A program made the position numbers and the translations under genes. Of a stretch of 64,000 nt of DNA, positions 42,210 through 51,392 are shown in pieces. The notes below the pieces were generated by a model, which searched no databases, had not been told where the DNA came from, and worked only from the letters and a program-made list of their open reading frames with translations. Origin of the DNA: an uncultured Eubacteriales bacterium (GTDB lineage Bacteria > Bacillota > Clostridia > Oscillospirales > CAG-272). Position 1 is the first letter of the stretch. Each line of letters begins with the position of its first letter. The stretch lies in the NCBI GenBank assembly GCA_934446365.1, contig CAKSDZ010000001.1, positions 62,001-126,000 on the forward strand, written 5' to 3'.

Positions 42210-43901
42210 ATGGATTACGAACTTCTATCTGGTTTGCTGTTTCCCGACGTCATGCTGACGCCGGAGGATGTCGAAAAAAGCTATCCGAAACGGAATCTGC
42301 CGGAGGGCGCCAAGGTGACGCGCTTCGCGCCGAGCCCCACGGGCTTTATCCATCTCGGCGGGATTTACGGCGCGATGATCGACGAGCGGCTCGCGCATCA
42401 GTCGGGCGGCGTATTCTATCTCAGAATCGAGGATACCGACGCAAAGCGCGAGGTCGAGGGTGCGGCGGAAGCGCTTGTCCGCACGCTTGCGGAGTACGGA
42501 CTGCATTTCGATGAGGGCGCTGTCGTCGGCGAGAACGGCGTCATCACCGATAAGGGCGCTTACGGGCCATATAAGCAAAGCGCGCGCGTCTCGATTTATC
42601 ATGTATTTGCCAAAAAGCTTGTCGCCGAGGGAAAAGCGTATCCGGTCTTCACGACGTCGGAGGAGCTGGAACGGCTCGCTGCCGCCGATAAAAAGGCGGA
42701 GGTGAAGAGCAAGGTTTGGACAGAGGAGGAGAGCGCGCGCCAAAGAGAGGAAATGCTCGCGCAGCGTGAGTTTACGCTTGATGAGGTGAGGGCACATCTT
42801 GCGGCGGGCGATCCGTTCGTTTTGCGGATTCTTTCGGACGGCGACGGTGAGAGAAAGGTCAAGGTCACGGATATCGTGCGCGGCGAGGTGGAATTTCCGG
42901 AGAACGACGAGGACTTCGTACTTCTCAAATCGGACGGCGTGCCGACCTATCATTTTGCCCACGCGGTGGACGACCATCTGATGGGGACGACGCACGTTAT
43001 CCGCGGCGAGGAATGGCTCCCGAGCCTGCCGAAGCACGTGCAGCTTTTCCGCTATCTCGGCTTTAAGCTGCCGAAGTATCTGCACACGGCGCAGATTATG
43101 AAGCTCGACGAGAACGGCAACAAGAAGAAGCTTTCCAAGCGCGATATGGGACTTGACATGAAGGATTATAAGCGCGGCGGCTATGCGCCGGAGTGCGTGT
43201 GTGAGTATATCATGACGATTCTCAACTCCAACTACGACGAGTGGAGAATGCAGAATCCCGACAGACCCTATACGGATTTTCCGTTTTCGATTAAAAAAAT
43301 GAGCAATTCGGGCTGTCTGCTCGATTTTGCGAAGCTTACCGATGTCTCCAAGAACGTCATCTCGAAGATACCGGCGGAGGCGGTCTATGAAAAGCTCGTC
43401 GCATGGGCGGGGGAATACGACCCCGGTTTTGCCTTGGCGCTCACCGCCGACGCGGCTTACGCAAAATCGATTCTCGCCATCGGCCGCGGCGGCAAAAAGC
43501 CGCGCAAGGACCTTGCGACATGGGCGGACGCAAAGCCGTATATGGGCTTTTTTTACGACCGTTATTATCGGATCGAGGACGGCTATCCCGACGGATTCGA
43601 TAGGTCCGTCATAAAAGAGACGCTTGCAAGATTCCTTGCGGGATATGACCCCGCGGACGAGATGAGCGCGTGGTTCGATAAAATCAAAAAAATCGCGGAC
43701 GAGCTGGGCTTTGCTTCGGATATGAAGGCCTATAAGGCGAACCCCGACGCATTCCGCGGCAGCGTTGCGGACATTTCCTCGTTTATCCGCGTCGCGGTGA
43801 CAGGCAAGCAGAACGCCCCCGATCTTTACACGGTAATGGGGATTCTCGGCGAACAGAGGACAAGAGCGAGAATCGAAGCGCAGATCGCGGCGCTTTCTTA
43901 A
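42210..43901 (+). CDS. gltX: Glutamyl-tRNA synthetase
   Basis: A 563-residue class I synthetase: TRFAPSPTGFIHLGGIYGAM (HIGH region) near residue 38, FYLRIEDTDAKREV, the middle helical region, and the KLSKRDMG loop near residue 310. The size exceeds the usual 480-510 because of an N-terminal extension of about 30 residues and a longer C-terminal domain. It attaches glutamate to tRNA-Glu. It is followed 15 bases later by glnS. Confidence 0.96.
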   Translation: MDYELLSGLLFPDVMLTPEDVEKSYPKRNLPEGAKVTRFAPSPTGFIHLGGIYGAMIDERLAHQSGGVFYLRIEDTDAKREVEGAAEALVRTLAEYGLHFDEGAVVGENGVITDKGAYGPYKQSARVSIYHVFAKKLVAEGKAYPVFTTSEELERLAAADKKAEVKSKVWTEEESARQREEMLAQREFTLDEVRAHLAAGDPFVLRILSDGDGERKVKVTDIVRGEVEFPENDEDFVLLKSDGVPTYHFAHAVDDHLMGTTHVIRGEEWLPSLPKHVQLFRYLGFKLPKYLHTAQIMKLDENGNKKKLSKRDMGLDMKDYKRGGYAPECVCEYIMTILNSNYDEWRMQNPDRPYTDFPFSIKKMSNSGCLLDFAKLTDVSKNVISKIPAEAVYEKLVAWAGEYDPGFALALTADAAYAKSILAIGRGGKKPRKDLATWADAKPYMGFFYDRYYRIEDGYPDGFDRSVIKETLARFLAGYDPADEMSAWFDKIKKIADELGFASDMKAYKANPDAFRGSVADISSFIRVAVTGKQNAPDLYTVMGILGEQRTRARIEAQIAALS

Positions 43902-43916
43902 AAGGAGACGGAGAAT

Positions 43917-45587
43917 ATGGCAGAAATGGAAAATAATTTTATCTATGAGGCGATAGACGGCGATATCCGCGAGGGAAAGGTGAGCGCGGACGGGATTCAC
44001 ACCCGTTTTCCGCCGGAGCCGAACGGTTATCTGCATATCGGGCACTGTAAGGCCATGATTATCGACTTCGGCACGGCGAAAAAATACGGCGGCAAATGCA
44101 ATCTGCGCATGGACGACACCAATCCCGCCAAGGAGGACACCGAATTTGTCGACGCCATCAAGGAGGATATCCATTGGCTCGGCTTCGACTGGGACGACCG
44201 CTTTTATTACGGCTCCGATTATTTTGAGCGGACCTATGAGCTGGCGGTCGGCCTTATCAGGAAAGGACTTGCTTACGTCTGCGAGCTTTCTCCCGAGCAG
44301 TTCCGCGACCCGAAATACTGCGGTGACCTCACGCATCCCGCCGTGTCGCCTTACCGCGACAGACCGGTGGAGGAGAACCTCGATCTGTTTGCCCGCATGA
44401 GGGCAGGCGAATTTCCGGAGGGACGTTATACGCTGCGCGCGAAGATCGACCTTGCTTCGGGCAACTTCTGCATGCGCGACCCCGTCATTTACCGCATCAA
44501 ATATGTGGAGCACCACAGACAGGGAACGTCATGGTGCATCTTCCCGATGTACGATTTCGCGCATCCGATTCAGGATGCGCTCGAGGGCATCACACACTCG
44601 CTCTGCTCCTTGGAATATGAGATTCACCGTCCGCTTTATAACTGGGTGGTCGACAACATCGACATCGATTATAAAAACGGCGTGAAGCCGCGCCAAATCG
44701 AATTTGCAAGGCTCAATCTGACGCATACGGTCATGTCGAAGCGCCATCTGCGCTCTCTTGTCGAGCGCGGTATCGTGGACGGCTGGGACGATCCGCGTAT
44801 GCCGACGCTCTGCGGCCTGCGCCGCCGCGGCTATACGGCAGAATCGATTCTCGATTTCATCGGCAGAATCGGCGTTTCCAAGGCGAACAGCCTTGTCGAT
44901 ATCCGGCTATTGGAAAGCTGTATCCGCGAGGAGCTGAACGGGAAGGCGCCGCGCCGTATCTGCGTCGCCCACCCCGTAAAGGTCGTCATCGACAATTATC
45001 CCGCAGATAAAACCGAATATTTCACGCTACCCAATAATCCGAACGATCCGGATGCCGGGAGCCGCGAGGTGCCGTTCACAAAAACGCTCTATATCGACGC
45101 GGAGGACTTCTCAGAGGTGCCGCCGCCGAAGTTCTTCCGTCTGAAACCGGAGGGCGAGGTGCGGCTGATGGGCGCTTATATTGTGAAATGCGGGGAAATC
45201 GTGAAAAATCCGGACGGAACGGTCAAGGAAATCCATTGTACGGCCGATCTCGAAACCGGAAACGGTACCCCTGCGGACGGCAGAAAAATCAAAGGAACGA
45301 TTCACTGGCTTTCGGCGGAATATGCCGTGGATACGACGCTTGTGCTGTACGACCACCTTTTCACGCTCGAAAACGTCGCCGATATGCCGGAGGGAAAGAC
45401 TTACGACGACTATATCAGTCCGGACTCCGCTGTCAGAATCGACCATGCGAAGCTCGAGCCTGCGGCGGCCGGCGCGAGGGCGGGTGAGAAATTCCAGTTT
45501 GTCCGCACGGGATATTTCGCCGTCGATACGAAAAATCCCAACACATTTAACCGCATTGTCGGATTGAAGGACGGGTACAAGGCATGA
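43917..45587 (+). CDS. glnS: Glutaminyl-tRNA synthetase
   Basis: A 556-residue GlnRS. Seen: TRFPPEPNGYLHIGHCKAMI (HIGH), LRMDDTNPAKED, the long acceptor-binding region, VMSKRHLRSLV (KMSKS equivalent), and the two C-terminal beta barrels that read the anticodon. The family is common in Gammaproteobacteria and scattered in Firmicutes, where many species use GatCAB instead. Located directly behind gltX; its stop overlaps the next start (ATGA). GGAGACGGAG precedes the start. Confidence 0.97.
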   Translation: MAEMENNFIYEAIDGDIREGKVSADGIHTRFPPEPNGYLHIGHCKAMIIDFGTAKKYGGKCNLRMDDTNPAKEDTEFVDAIKEDIHWLGFDWDDRFYYGSDYFERTYELAVGLIRKGLAYVCELSPEQFRDPKYCGDLTHPAVSPYRDRPVEENLDLFARMRAGEFPEGRYTLRAKIDLASGNFCMRDPVIYRIKYVEHHRQGTSWCIFPMYDFAHPIQDALEGITHSLCSLEYEIHRPLYNWVVDNIDIDYKNGVKPRQIEFARLNLTHTVMSKRHLRSLVERGIVDGWDDPRMPTLCGLRRRGYTAESILDFIGRIGVSKANSLVDIRLLESCIREELNGKAPRRICVAHPVKVVIDNYPADKTEYFTLPNNPNDPDAGSREVPFTKTLYIDAEDFSEVPPPKFFRLKPEGEVRLMGAYIVKCGEIVKNPDGTVKEIHCTADLETGNGTPADGRKIKGTIHWLSAEYAVDTTLVLYDHLFTLENVADMPEGKTYDDYISPDSAVRIDHAKLEPAAAGARAGEKFQFVRTGYFAVDTKNPNTFNRIVGLKDGYKA

Positions 45588-46231
45588 AAGAACGGATTGA
45601 AAAAACCATGGAGGCGCTCCGGAAAAACAATATGGACGCCTATTATACGGAAACGGCGGCACAGGCGAGAGCGCTTGCGCTCTCCCTGATTCCCGCAGGC
45701 GCTGTCTGTGCGTCCGGCGGCTCGGTGACGCTTTCTGAGACGGGAATTATCGACGCTTTGAAAAGCGGGGATTACCGTTATATCGACCGCGGCATCGCCG
45801 GCCTTTCTCCGGAAGGGCGGGAAGCGGCGATGATCCGTGCGATGACGGCGGATTTTTACCTTTCCAGTGCCAATGCGATTACCGAGGACGGTACGCTTTA
45901 CAATGTAGACGGCAACTCAAACCGGGTTTCGGCACTGCTTTACGGACCGAAAAACGTCATCGTGGTTGCGGGCATCAACAAGCTTGTGAAAAATCTTGAT
46001 GAGGCGGTCCGGCGCGTGAAAACGGTGTCCGCGCCGGAAAACTGCAAGCGGCTCGGCTGTGACACCTACTGCTTCCGCACCGGAGAATGTGTTTCTCTGC
46101 GGTCGGACGGCGGCATGACGGACGGCTGCACCTCGGATGCGCGGATTTGCTGCAATTATGTCGTCATGGCAAGACAGCGGCACAAATCCAGAATCAAGGT
46201 CATTCTTGTCGGAGAAACACTCGGCTATTGA
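45584..46231 (+). CDS. LUD-domain protein (LutC/YkgG-like)
   Basis: A 215-residue protein of the LUD (lactate utilisation, DUF162) family. It has GAVCASGGSVTLSETGI, DFYLSSANAITEDGTLYNVDGNSNRVSALLYGP and VVAGINKLVKNLDEAVRRV. The C-terminal Cys-rich segment (CKRLGCDTYCF and DARICCNYV) may bind a metal. Family members relate to lactate oxidation complexes, but no LutA/LutB is nearby, so the role is open. It is coupled to glnS by a 4-base overlap. Confidence 0.88.
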   Translation: MKERIEKTMEALRKNNMDAYYTETAAQARALALSLIPAGAVCASGGSVTLSETGIIDALKSGDYRYIDRGIAGLSPEGREAAMIRAMTADFYLSSANAITEDGTLYNVDGNSNRVSALLYGPKNVIVVAGINKLVKNLDEAVRRVKTVSAPENCKRLGCDTYCFRTGECVSLRSDGGMTDGCTSDARICCNYVVMARQRHKSRIKVILVGETLGY

Positions 46232-46243
46232 TACGGAGGTTTT

Positions 46244-46972
46244 ATGTTAGAGCTGGAACATATATCGTTTGAAGCGGAAGGCGAAGCCGGAAAAAAGGAA
46301 ATCCTGCGGGATATCAGTTTCAAGATCGATGAGCGTTTTGTCGCGATTACCGGTCCGAACGGCGGCGGAAAATCGACGCTCGCCAAGCTGATTGCGGGCA
46401 TCGCCACGCCGAGCGCGGGGCGGATTCTTTTCGACGGAGAGGACATCACCTCGCTTTCCGTAACGGAGCGCGCACGGCGCGGAATCAGTTTTGCTTTCCA
46501 GCAGCCGGTGCGCTTTAAGGGGATTACGGTCAAGGACCTGATTACCATTGCGGCGGGCAGAAAAATCGGTGTATCGGAGGCCTGCGAATATCTTTCGGAG
46601 GTCGGACTTTGCGCGCGCGATTATATCGACCGCGAGGTCAACGCATCGCTTTCCGGCGGAGAACTCAAACGCATCGAGATTGCGACGGTGCTCGCGCGCG
46701 GCACGAAGCTTTCCATTTTTGACGAGCCGGAGGCGGGAATCGATCTTTGGAGCTTCAATAATCTCATTCGTGTGTTTGAAAGCATGTATGAGAAAAAGGG
46801 CGGTTCCATTCTGATTATATCGCATCAGGAACGGATTTTGAATATCGCCGATAAAATCCTTGTGATTGCGGACGGACGGCTCTGCAAAACCGGAACAAGG
46901 GAGGAAATCCTGCCGGAGCTGCTCGGCTCTTCCGATGGCGCATGTCAAACACTGTCGGAAAAAATCGTATGA
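46244..46972 (+). CDS. sufC: SufC-like ATPase of a minimal Fe-S assembly system
   Basis: A 242-residue ABC ATPase with Walker A GPNGGGKST near residue 40, the SufC-like loop FAFQQPVRFKGITVKDL, signature LSGGELKRIEIATVLARGTKLSIFDEPEAGID, and switch His ISHQERIL. Followed by a single SufB/D-like scaffold, it corresponds to the two-gene SufCB (SMS) type described for anaerobes. It powers cluster assembly on the scaffold in the cytoplasm. Confidence 0.88.
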   Translation: MLELEHISFEAEGEAGKKEILRDISFKIDERFVAITGPNGGGKSTLAKLIAGIATPSAGRILFDGEDITSLSVTERARRGISFAFQQPVRFKGITVKDLITIAAGRKIGVSEACEYLSEVGLCARDYIDREVNASLSGGELKRIEIATVLARGTKLSIFDEPEAGIDLWSFNNLIRVFESMYEKKGGSILIISHQERILNIADKILVIADGRLCKTGTREEILPELLGSSDGACQTLSEKIV

Positions 46973-46997
46973 GCCGAAAGGAAAAGGGAGAAACATC

Positions 46998-47918
46998 ATG
47001 ATCGACGAAATTCAGAAAAATCTGCTCCGGGAAATCGCAGATCTGCACGGCATTCCGACCGGCGCTTACAACATTCGCGCAAATGGGGATGCGGCCGGCC
47101 GCGCGACGACGGAGCATATCGATATCGTCACCAAGACGGACAAGGCCGGAATTGATATCATCATTAGGCCCGGCACCAAAAACGAGAGCGTCCATATCCC
47201 CGTTATTATCAGTGAGAGCGGGCTTTCCGAGGTCGTTTACAACGATTTTTATGTCGGGGAGGGCGCGGATGTGACGATTATCGCGGGCTGCGGCATCCAT
47301 AACTGCGGAGTGCAGAAATCCGAGCACGACGGCGTACACAGCTTTTTTGTGGAGAAGAACGCCCGTGTCCGCTACGTTGAAAAGCATTACGGCGAGGGCG
47401 ACGGAAACGGAAAAAATGTGATGAATCCGACGACGGTCGTCTCGCTCGCCGAGGGCGCATATATGGAGATGGAGACGACGCAGATAAAGGGCGTCGATTC
47501 CACGGTGCGCAAAACGACGGCAAAGCTTGCCGCCGGCGCTACTCTTATCATAAAAGAGAAAATCATGACGCATGGAAGTCAGCTTGCCGAGACGGATTTC
47601 ACCGTCGATCTCGACGGCGACGGCTCCGGCGCGAATGTGATTTCCCGCTCGGTGGCAAAGGAGCATTCCCGTCAGGTGTTCCGCTCCAATATCCGCGGTA
47701 ATGCGAAGTGCTCCGGTCATTCCGAATGTGACGCCATCATTATGGATGAGGCGTCCGTCAGTGCGATTCCGGAGATTACGGCGTCAAGCGTCGAAGCGAG
47801 CCTCATACATGAGGCGGCAATCGGAAAAATTGCGGGAGAGCAGTTGACAAAGCTCATGACCTTGGGACTTTCCGAAAAAGAGGCGGAGGAGCAGATTATC
47901 AGCGGCTTTTTGAAATGA
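46998..47918 (+). CDS. sufB: SufB/SufD-like Fe-S scaffold
   Basis: A 306-residue beta-helix protein of the SufBD family: YNDFYVGEGADVTIIAGCGIHNCGVQKSEHDG, HYGEGDGNGKNVMNPTT, then HSRQVFRSNIRGNAKCSGHSECDAIIMDEA and SSVEASLIHEAAIGKIAGEQLTKLMTLGLSEKEAEEQIISGFL at the C-terminus. It is shorter than aerobic SufB (about 450) as in minimal systems. The ATG at 46998 follows AAGGGAG. Cys residues in the C-terminal core are the likely cluster ligands. Confidence 0.9.
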   Translation: MIDEIQKNLLREIADLHGIPTGAYNIRANGDAAGRATTEHIDIVTKTDKAGIDIIIRPGTKNESVHIPVIISESGLSEVVYNDFYVGEGADVTIIAGCGIHNCGVQKSEHDGVHSFFVEKNARVRYVEKHYGEGDGNGKNVMNPTTVVSLAEGAYMEMETTQIKGVDSTVRKTTAKLAAGATLIIKEKIMTHGSQLAETDFTVDLDGDGSGANVISRSVAKEHSRQVFRSNIRGNAKCSGHSECDAIIMDEASVSAIPEITASSVEASLIHEAAIGKIAGEQLTKLMTLGLSEKEAEEQIISGFLK

Positions 47919-48874
47919 AACATTACAAATTCAATATGGCGCGCGTCGGTTCGGCGGCGCTTTTTGCGGCGGCATTTATTTGGGGCACATCCTTTGTCAT
48001 GATGAAAGATGTGTCCGAAAAGTTTCCGCCGAGTCTTTTGCTGGCGCTTCGTTTTACCATCGCCTGCGCCGCTTTGGCGCTCATATTCATCAAGCATATG
48101 AAAAAGATGGATAAAAGTTATCTCTTGCCGGGGCTTGTCATCGGCACCTTGCTGTTTTCCGCGTATCTCATTCAAACCTATGGACTGATCGGTACGACGC
48201 CGGGGAAAAACGCCTTTCTTACGGCTTCCTATTGTGTGATTACGCCGTTTCTCTTTTGGGCGGTGGCAAAAAAGCGGCCGGACCGTTATAACATTTTGTC
48301 GGCGCTGATATGTCTTGCGGGGATCCTCCTTATTTCCGTGGATTTTGCCGGAGAATCGCTGCTTTATATCGGCCTTGGTGATATTCTCACGCTGATATGC
48401 GGATTTTTCTATGCGGCGCAGATTGTCGCGATTTCCGTTATGACGGGGGACAAAGATCCGGTGATTGTCACGGTGTTGCAATTCGGCGTTGCCGCCGTTC
48501 TTTCGTGGATCACATTCGGCGTCCTTTCCGCTTTCGGCTTGGCGCCCGTGAGTGCCACATCTGCCGATTTCGGAAGCCTTGCGGGGCAGATCCTCTATCT
48601 TGCCCTTATGTGTACGGGCGCCGCGATTCTGTTCCAGAATTTCGGGCAGAAATATGCGCATCCCGCAAGTGCCGCCGTCATTTTGACATTTGAGGCGGTG
48701 TTCGGTGCACTGTTTTCCCTTGTTCTCGGAAGAGAAGAGGGCTTCACGGTATGGCGCGCGTTGGGCTTTGTGCTTGTGTTTGCGGCGGTTGTTATATCGG
48801 AAACGAAGCTGGCGTTTCTCAGGAGGAAGACGGCGCCTTTGCAAAAGGAATCGCCGGAATCCGGTCGTACATAA
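47915..48874 (+). CDS. EamA/DMT family transporter
   Basis: A 319-residue membrane protein with ten helices in two EamA repeats; FIWGTSFVMMKDVSEKFPP and LRFTIACAALALI are typical. Substrate unknown. It overlaps sufB by four bases, which may mean co-expression only. It is a different subgroup from the transporter at 17350. Confidence 0.9.
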   Translation: MKHYKFNMARVGSAALFAAAFIWGTSFVMMKDVSEKFPPSLLLALRFTIACAALALIFIKHMKKMDKSYLLPGLVIGTLLFSAYLIQTYGLIGTTPGKNAFLTASYCVITPFLFWAVAKKRPDRYNILSALICLAGILLISVDFAGESLLYIGLGDILTLICGFFYAAQIVAISVMTGDKDPVIVTVLQFGVAAVLSWITFGVLSAFGLAPVSATSADFGSLAGQILYLALMCTGAAILFQNFGQKYAHPASAAVILTFEAVFGALFSLVLGREEGFTVWRALGFVLVFAAVVISETKLAFLRRKTAPLQKESPESGRT

Positions 48875-48908
48875 TAAAAAAGGATTGCTTTTGCAATCCT
48901 TTTTTATT
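48873..48908. terminator. Bidirectional terminator
   Basis: AATAAAAAAGGATTGC pairs with GCAATCCTTTTTTATT around TTTT, between convergent genes. Confidence 0.9.
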
Positions 48909-48914
48909 ATGTTA

Positions 48915-50630
48915 TCAGCTCATGATGTCATTAAAATCCTCTTCGGTGAGGGAATAAAAGAAAATATCATATTCGATAGAAGACCCTTCGGTGCCGATTG
49001 AAATGATGATATTGCGATGGCGTAAAGATGTCAGTTGGTCAATATAGACGAAGATAAGGCATGTAATCGAGCCGTCCTCGTTCGGAACTGCGGTGATTAG
49101 AATATTCTCTTCATCGACATCGACGGAATTGGAAAAGGTAGTGCTTGGAGAAAATGCAAGACTATACAGTAAATTATACAGGGCTTCCGTATTCTCAACA
49201 TTGATCATAATCAGCTGAATGGATTCTCCGCCGGGAATGGATGCACAGTAGGAATCGTCTTCTCTGGAGCTTTGAATCACACCGTGCACGGTAACGCCGT
49301 TGGCCACTCTCATAGCAGAAGTAGAATGCGGCTCGGATATTTCAGAGACGACGTTTTCACCGATCCAGTATTTGATGGTAGCTTCTTTCTTGAAGAAATC
49401 GTCAAGACTGAGGTTAAGGGCTTCCAGAGAATCGATTTGTGAGATTTCCACAGCGAGATTGAGATTCTGTCCGCCGGAATAGCTGGCGGTATTGATGCCG
49501 ATGACAAGTCCCGCCTCGTTAACGAGAGGTCCGCCGCTGTTTCCGGAGGAAATCGGCGCGGTTGTCTGAATGTATTTCACACCCGGCGCCTCGGAAAGCT
49601 CTCTGTTGACCGTAGAAACGATGCCGCTGGAAAAGGTACCGGTGAGACCAAGCGAGCTGCCCAGCGCATAGACGGCATCGCCCGTTTGCGGCAATTCTTC
49701 GGAAATATCAAGATAGGGAACAGCATCGCTGCCGGTGTCCGCTTGCAGAATCGCAATATCCTTTTCCTTGTCGTATGCAATTACATGGGTGATGTTATAT
49801 TCTTTTTCGTCAGCGGTTTTTACGACGATTTCTCTGGCGTTTTCAATGACATGGTAGTTGGTTACGACCCGTCCGTCTTCCGAAATGAAGAAGCCGGAGC
49901 CGGTTGCCCAGGCATAGCCGTTCAGGCGATAGGTGTTGATTTCCACGGTGCCGGGGTTGATGCACTTGAAAATTTCCGTGGAGGAGAGCGTTTCGAGCTT
50001 CCACTCGGCCTTGACGGTGATGTTTTCCGTGACGGAAGCGGTATCCTCGCTCCATTTAACGAAATCATAGTGCTTTCTCGAAACTGTCGGAAGTACGGCA
50101 GCTTCGCCTTGGCGTACCGTCTGTATCAGCTGCGTATCATCTTCCACTGTGCCGCCGTTTACGTCAAAGATGACCGTATAAAGCGGAATCCATTCGGCTT
50201 TGACCGTCATATCGCCCGTAACGGCAGAGAAATCCTCGCTCCATCCGAGAAGCTCATATCCATCCCGAGATACGGACGGTGCTTCGGCGGCTTCGCCGTC
50301 GACCACCTGCTGGGTCAGCTTGGAGCTATCCTCTGCGATGCCTTCTTCCGTGGAAAAGACGACGGTATGTATTTTTTTCCAAATCGGTTTTACCGTGGTG
50401 GCACTGGAAGGCGTTAGATAATCGCCGTCCCAGCCGGCGAGAACATAGCCTTCTTTTGTGATTTCCGGAGGTGTGATGACGACGCCGTCTTTATAGGTTT
50501 GTTTTAATGTTCCGGAGACAAGCGTGGCATCTCCAATATCAAACACCACTTTGGTTCCGCCGCATCCGGCGAGCATCAAAAGCATCATTGTGCAGATAAG
50601 AAGAAGCAATATGCGATTTCTTTTTTTCAT
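48915..50630 (-). CDS. Lipoprotein with three InlB-type repeats and an HtrA-like serine protease domain
   Basis: A 571-residue surface lipoprotein. The signal ends LLMLAGC; residues about 25-200 hold three repeats of the Listeria-Bacteroides/InlB B type (each ending with a pattern like GWSEDFSAVTGDMTVKAEW). A trypsin-like domain follows: His in TNYHVIENA, Asp in KEKDIAILQ and Ser in SSGNSGGPLV. The last 150 residues form an unassigned domain. The ATG at 50630 follows TTGGAGCAAATCT. It probably works in surface protein quality control or host contact; target unknown. Confidence 0.85.
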   Translation of the reverse strand: MKKRNRILLLLICTMMLLMLAGCGGTKVVFDIGDATLVSGTLKQTYKDGVVITPPEITKEGYVLAGWDGDYLTPSSATTVKPIWKKIHTVVFSTEEGIAEDSSKLTQQVVDGEAAEAPSVSRDGYELLGWSEDFSAVTGDMTVKAEWIPLYTVIFDVNGGTVEDDTQLIQTVRQGEAAVLPTVSRKHYDFVKWSEDTASVTENITVKAEWKLETLSSTEIFKCINPGTVEINTYRLNGYAWATGSGFFISEDGRVVTNYHVIENAREIVVKTADEKEYNITHVIAYDKEKDIAILQADTGSDAVPYLDISEELPQTGDAVYALGSSLGLTGTFSSGIVSTVNRELSEAPGVKYIQTTAPISSGNSGGPLVNEAGLVIGINTASYSGGQNLNLAVEISQIDSLEALNLSLDDFFKKEATIKYWIGENVVSEISEPHSTSAMRVANGVTVHGVIQSSREDDSYCASIPGGESIQLIMINVENTEALYNLLYSLAFSPSTTFSNSVDVDEENILITAVPNEDGSITCLIFVYIDQLTSLRHRNIIISIGTEGSSIEYDIFFYSLTEEDFNDIMS

Positions 50631-50894
50631 AGATTTGCTCCAATTCAATATAAATTTTTGATAGTTCTTATTATAATGCCCCGTGATAAAAAAGTCAATA
50701 TAGAAAAGAAAAATCTACTTGTCATTGTATAGAAAATATATAGTGTTATTATAGATTCGGAGGCTGTTTATATCGATAGAGAATGATTATGTTATTAAAA
50801 TTGACAAGAAGCGTTGAGTATCTTGTCATAAAAGCACGCTTGTCTATGGGGATGTTGTATAAGAGGTCGTTTTTAACTCGAAAGCTATTATCGA

Positions 50895-51020
50895 GGCTCC
50901 TCCGTCCGACCAAAAGGTCGGACGCACCGCCGTGAAAAAGGGAATAGAGGAAGATGCCGGTGAAAACTGTCTTTTCACGGCGGTGTGCGGCGCGGATTTC
51001 CGCGCCGGAGGAGCCTTTTT
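50895..51020 (+). repeat. Cloverleaf-like inverted-repeat element with T tail
   Basis: GGCTCCTCCG (50895) closes with CGGAGGAGCC (51006-51015), followed by five T. Inside are three perfect arms: TCCGACC/GGTCGGA, CACCGCCGTGAAAA/TTTTCACGGCGGTG and GGCGCGG/CCGCGCC. As RNA it folds to a four-helix shape ending like a terminator; as DNA it looks like a miniature palindromic element. Sequence between 50631 and 50894 is AT-rich and shows no gene. Confidence 0.6.
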
Positions 51021-51029
51021 GATTTTACC

Positions 51030-51075
51030 TTGACAAGCAGCAGAATTTATGTATAATATGTTACACAAGTTATAC
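51030..51075 (+). promoter_or_regulatory. Promoter and candidate autoregulatory operator
   Basis: TTGACA at 51030-51035 and TATAAT at 51052-51057 (16-base spacer). GTATAA at 51051-51056 and TTATAC at 51070-51075 form an inverted repeat covering the -10 box and start point, suited to repression by the AbrB-like protein encoded next. Confidence 0.6.
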
Positions 51076-51089
51076 TTTTGGAGGAGCAA

Positions 51090-51392
51090 ATGAAGAAAGA
51101 AAAGAAGACGGAGCGTTTTATGTCGTCGGTATCCGTCGGTCCGAAGGGACAGATTGTGATCCCCAAGGAGGTACGGGATATGTTCGGCATCGAGCCGGGG
51201 GATAAGCTTTTGCTGCTCGCCGATTCCAAACGAGGGATCGCCATTCAGCGACAGTCGGTGATGAGCAAAATCGCCGATGCAATCTTTGCGGGACACGGGG
51301 ACGAGATCGCCCCGGAGGAACCAAAAGAACATTTGGAAATTTTTGCATCGGAAATTCAAAAGCATTGCGGCGACGGAGGGAAAACAGAATGA
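51090..51392 (+). CDS. AbrB/SpoVT-type transcriptional regulator
   Basis: A 100-residue swapped-hairpin DNA-binding protein: VSVGPKGQIVIPKEVRDMFGIEPGDKLLLLAD at residues 15-45 is the AbrB motif. A charged C-terminal tail of about 50 residues follows. The ATG at 51090 follows TTGGAGGAGCAA. The gene overlaps the ABC ATPase start (ATGA), so it is the likely regulator of the exporter operon. Confidence 0.9.
   Translation: MKKEKKTERFMSSVSVGPKGQIVIPKEVRDMFGIEPGDKLLLLADSKRGIAIQRQSVMSKIADAIFAGHGDEIAPEEPKEHLEIFASEIQKHCGDGGKTE

Noticed and set aside
42225..44516. 763-codon open frame on the minus strand
   Set aside because: It lies antisense to gltX and glnS, both clear genes; the translation is Arg/His/Leu-rich and shows no domain. 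It is a composition artefact.
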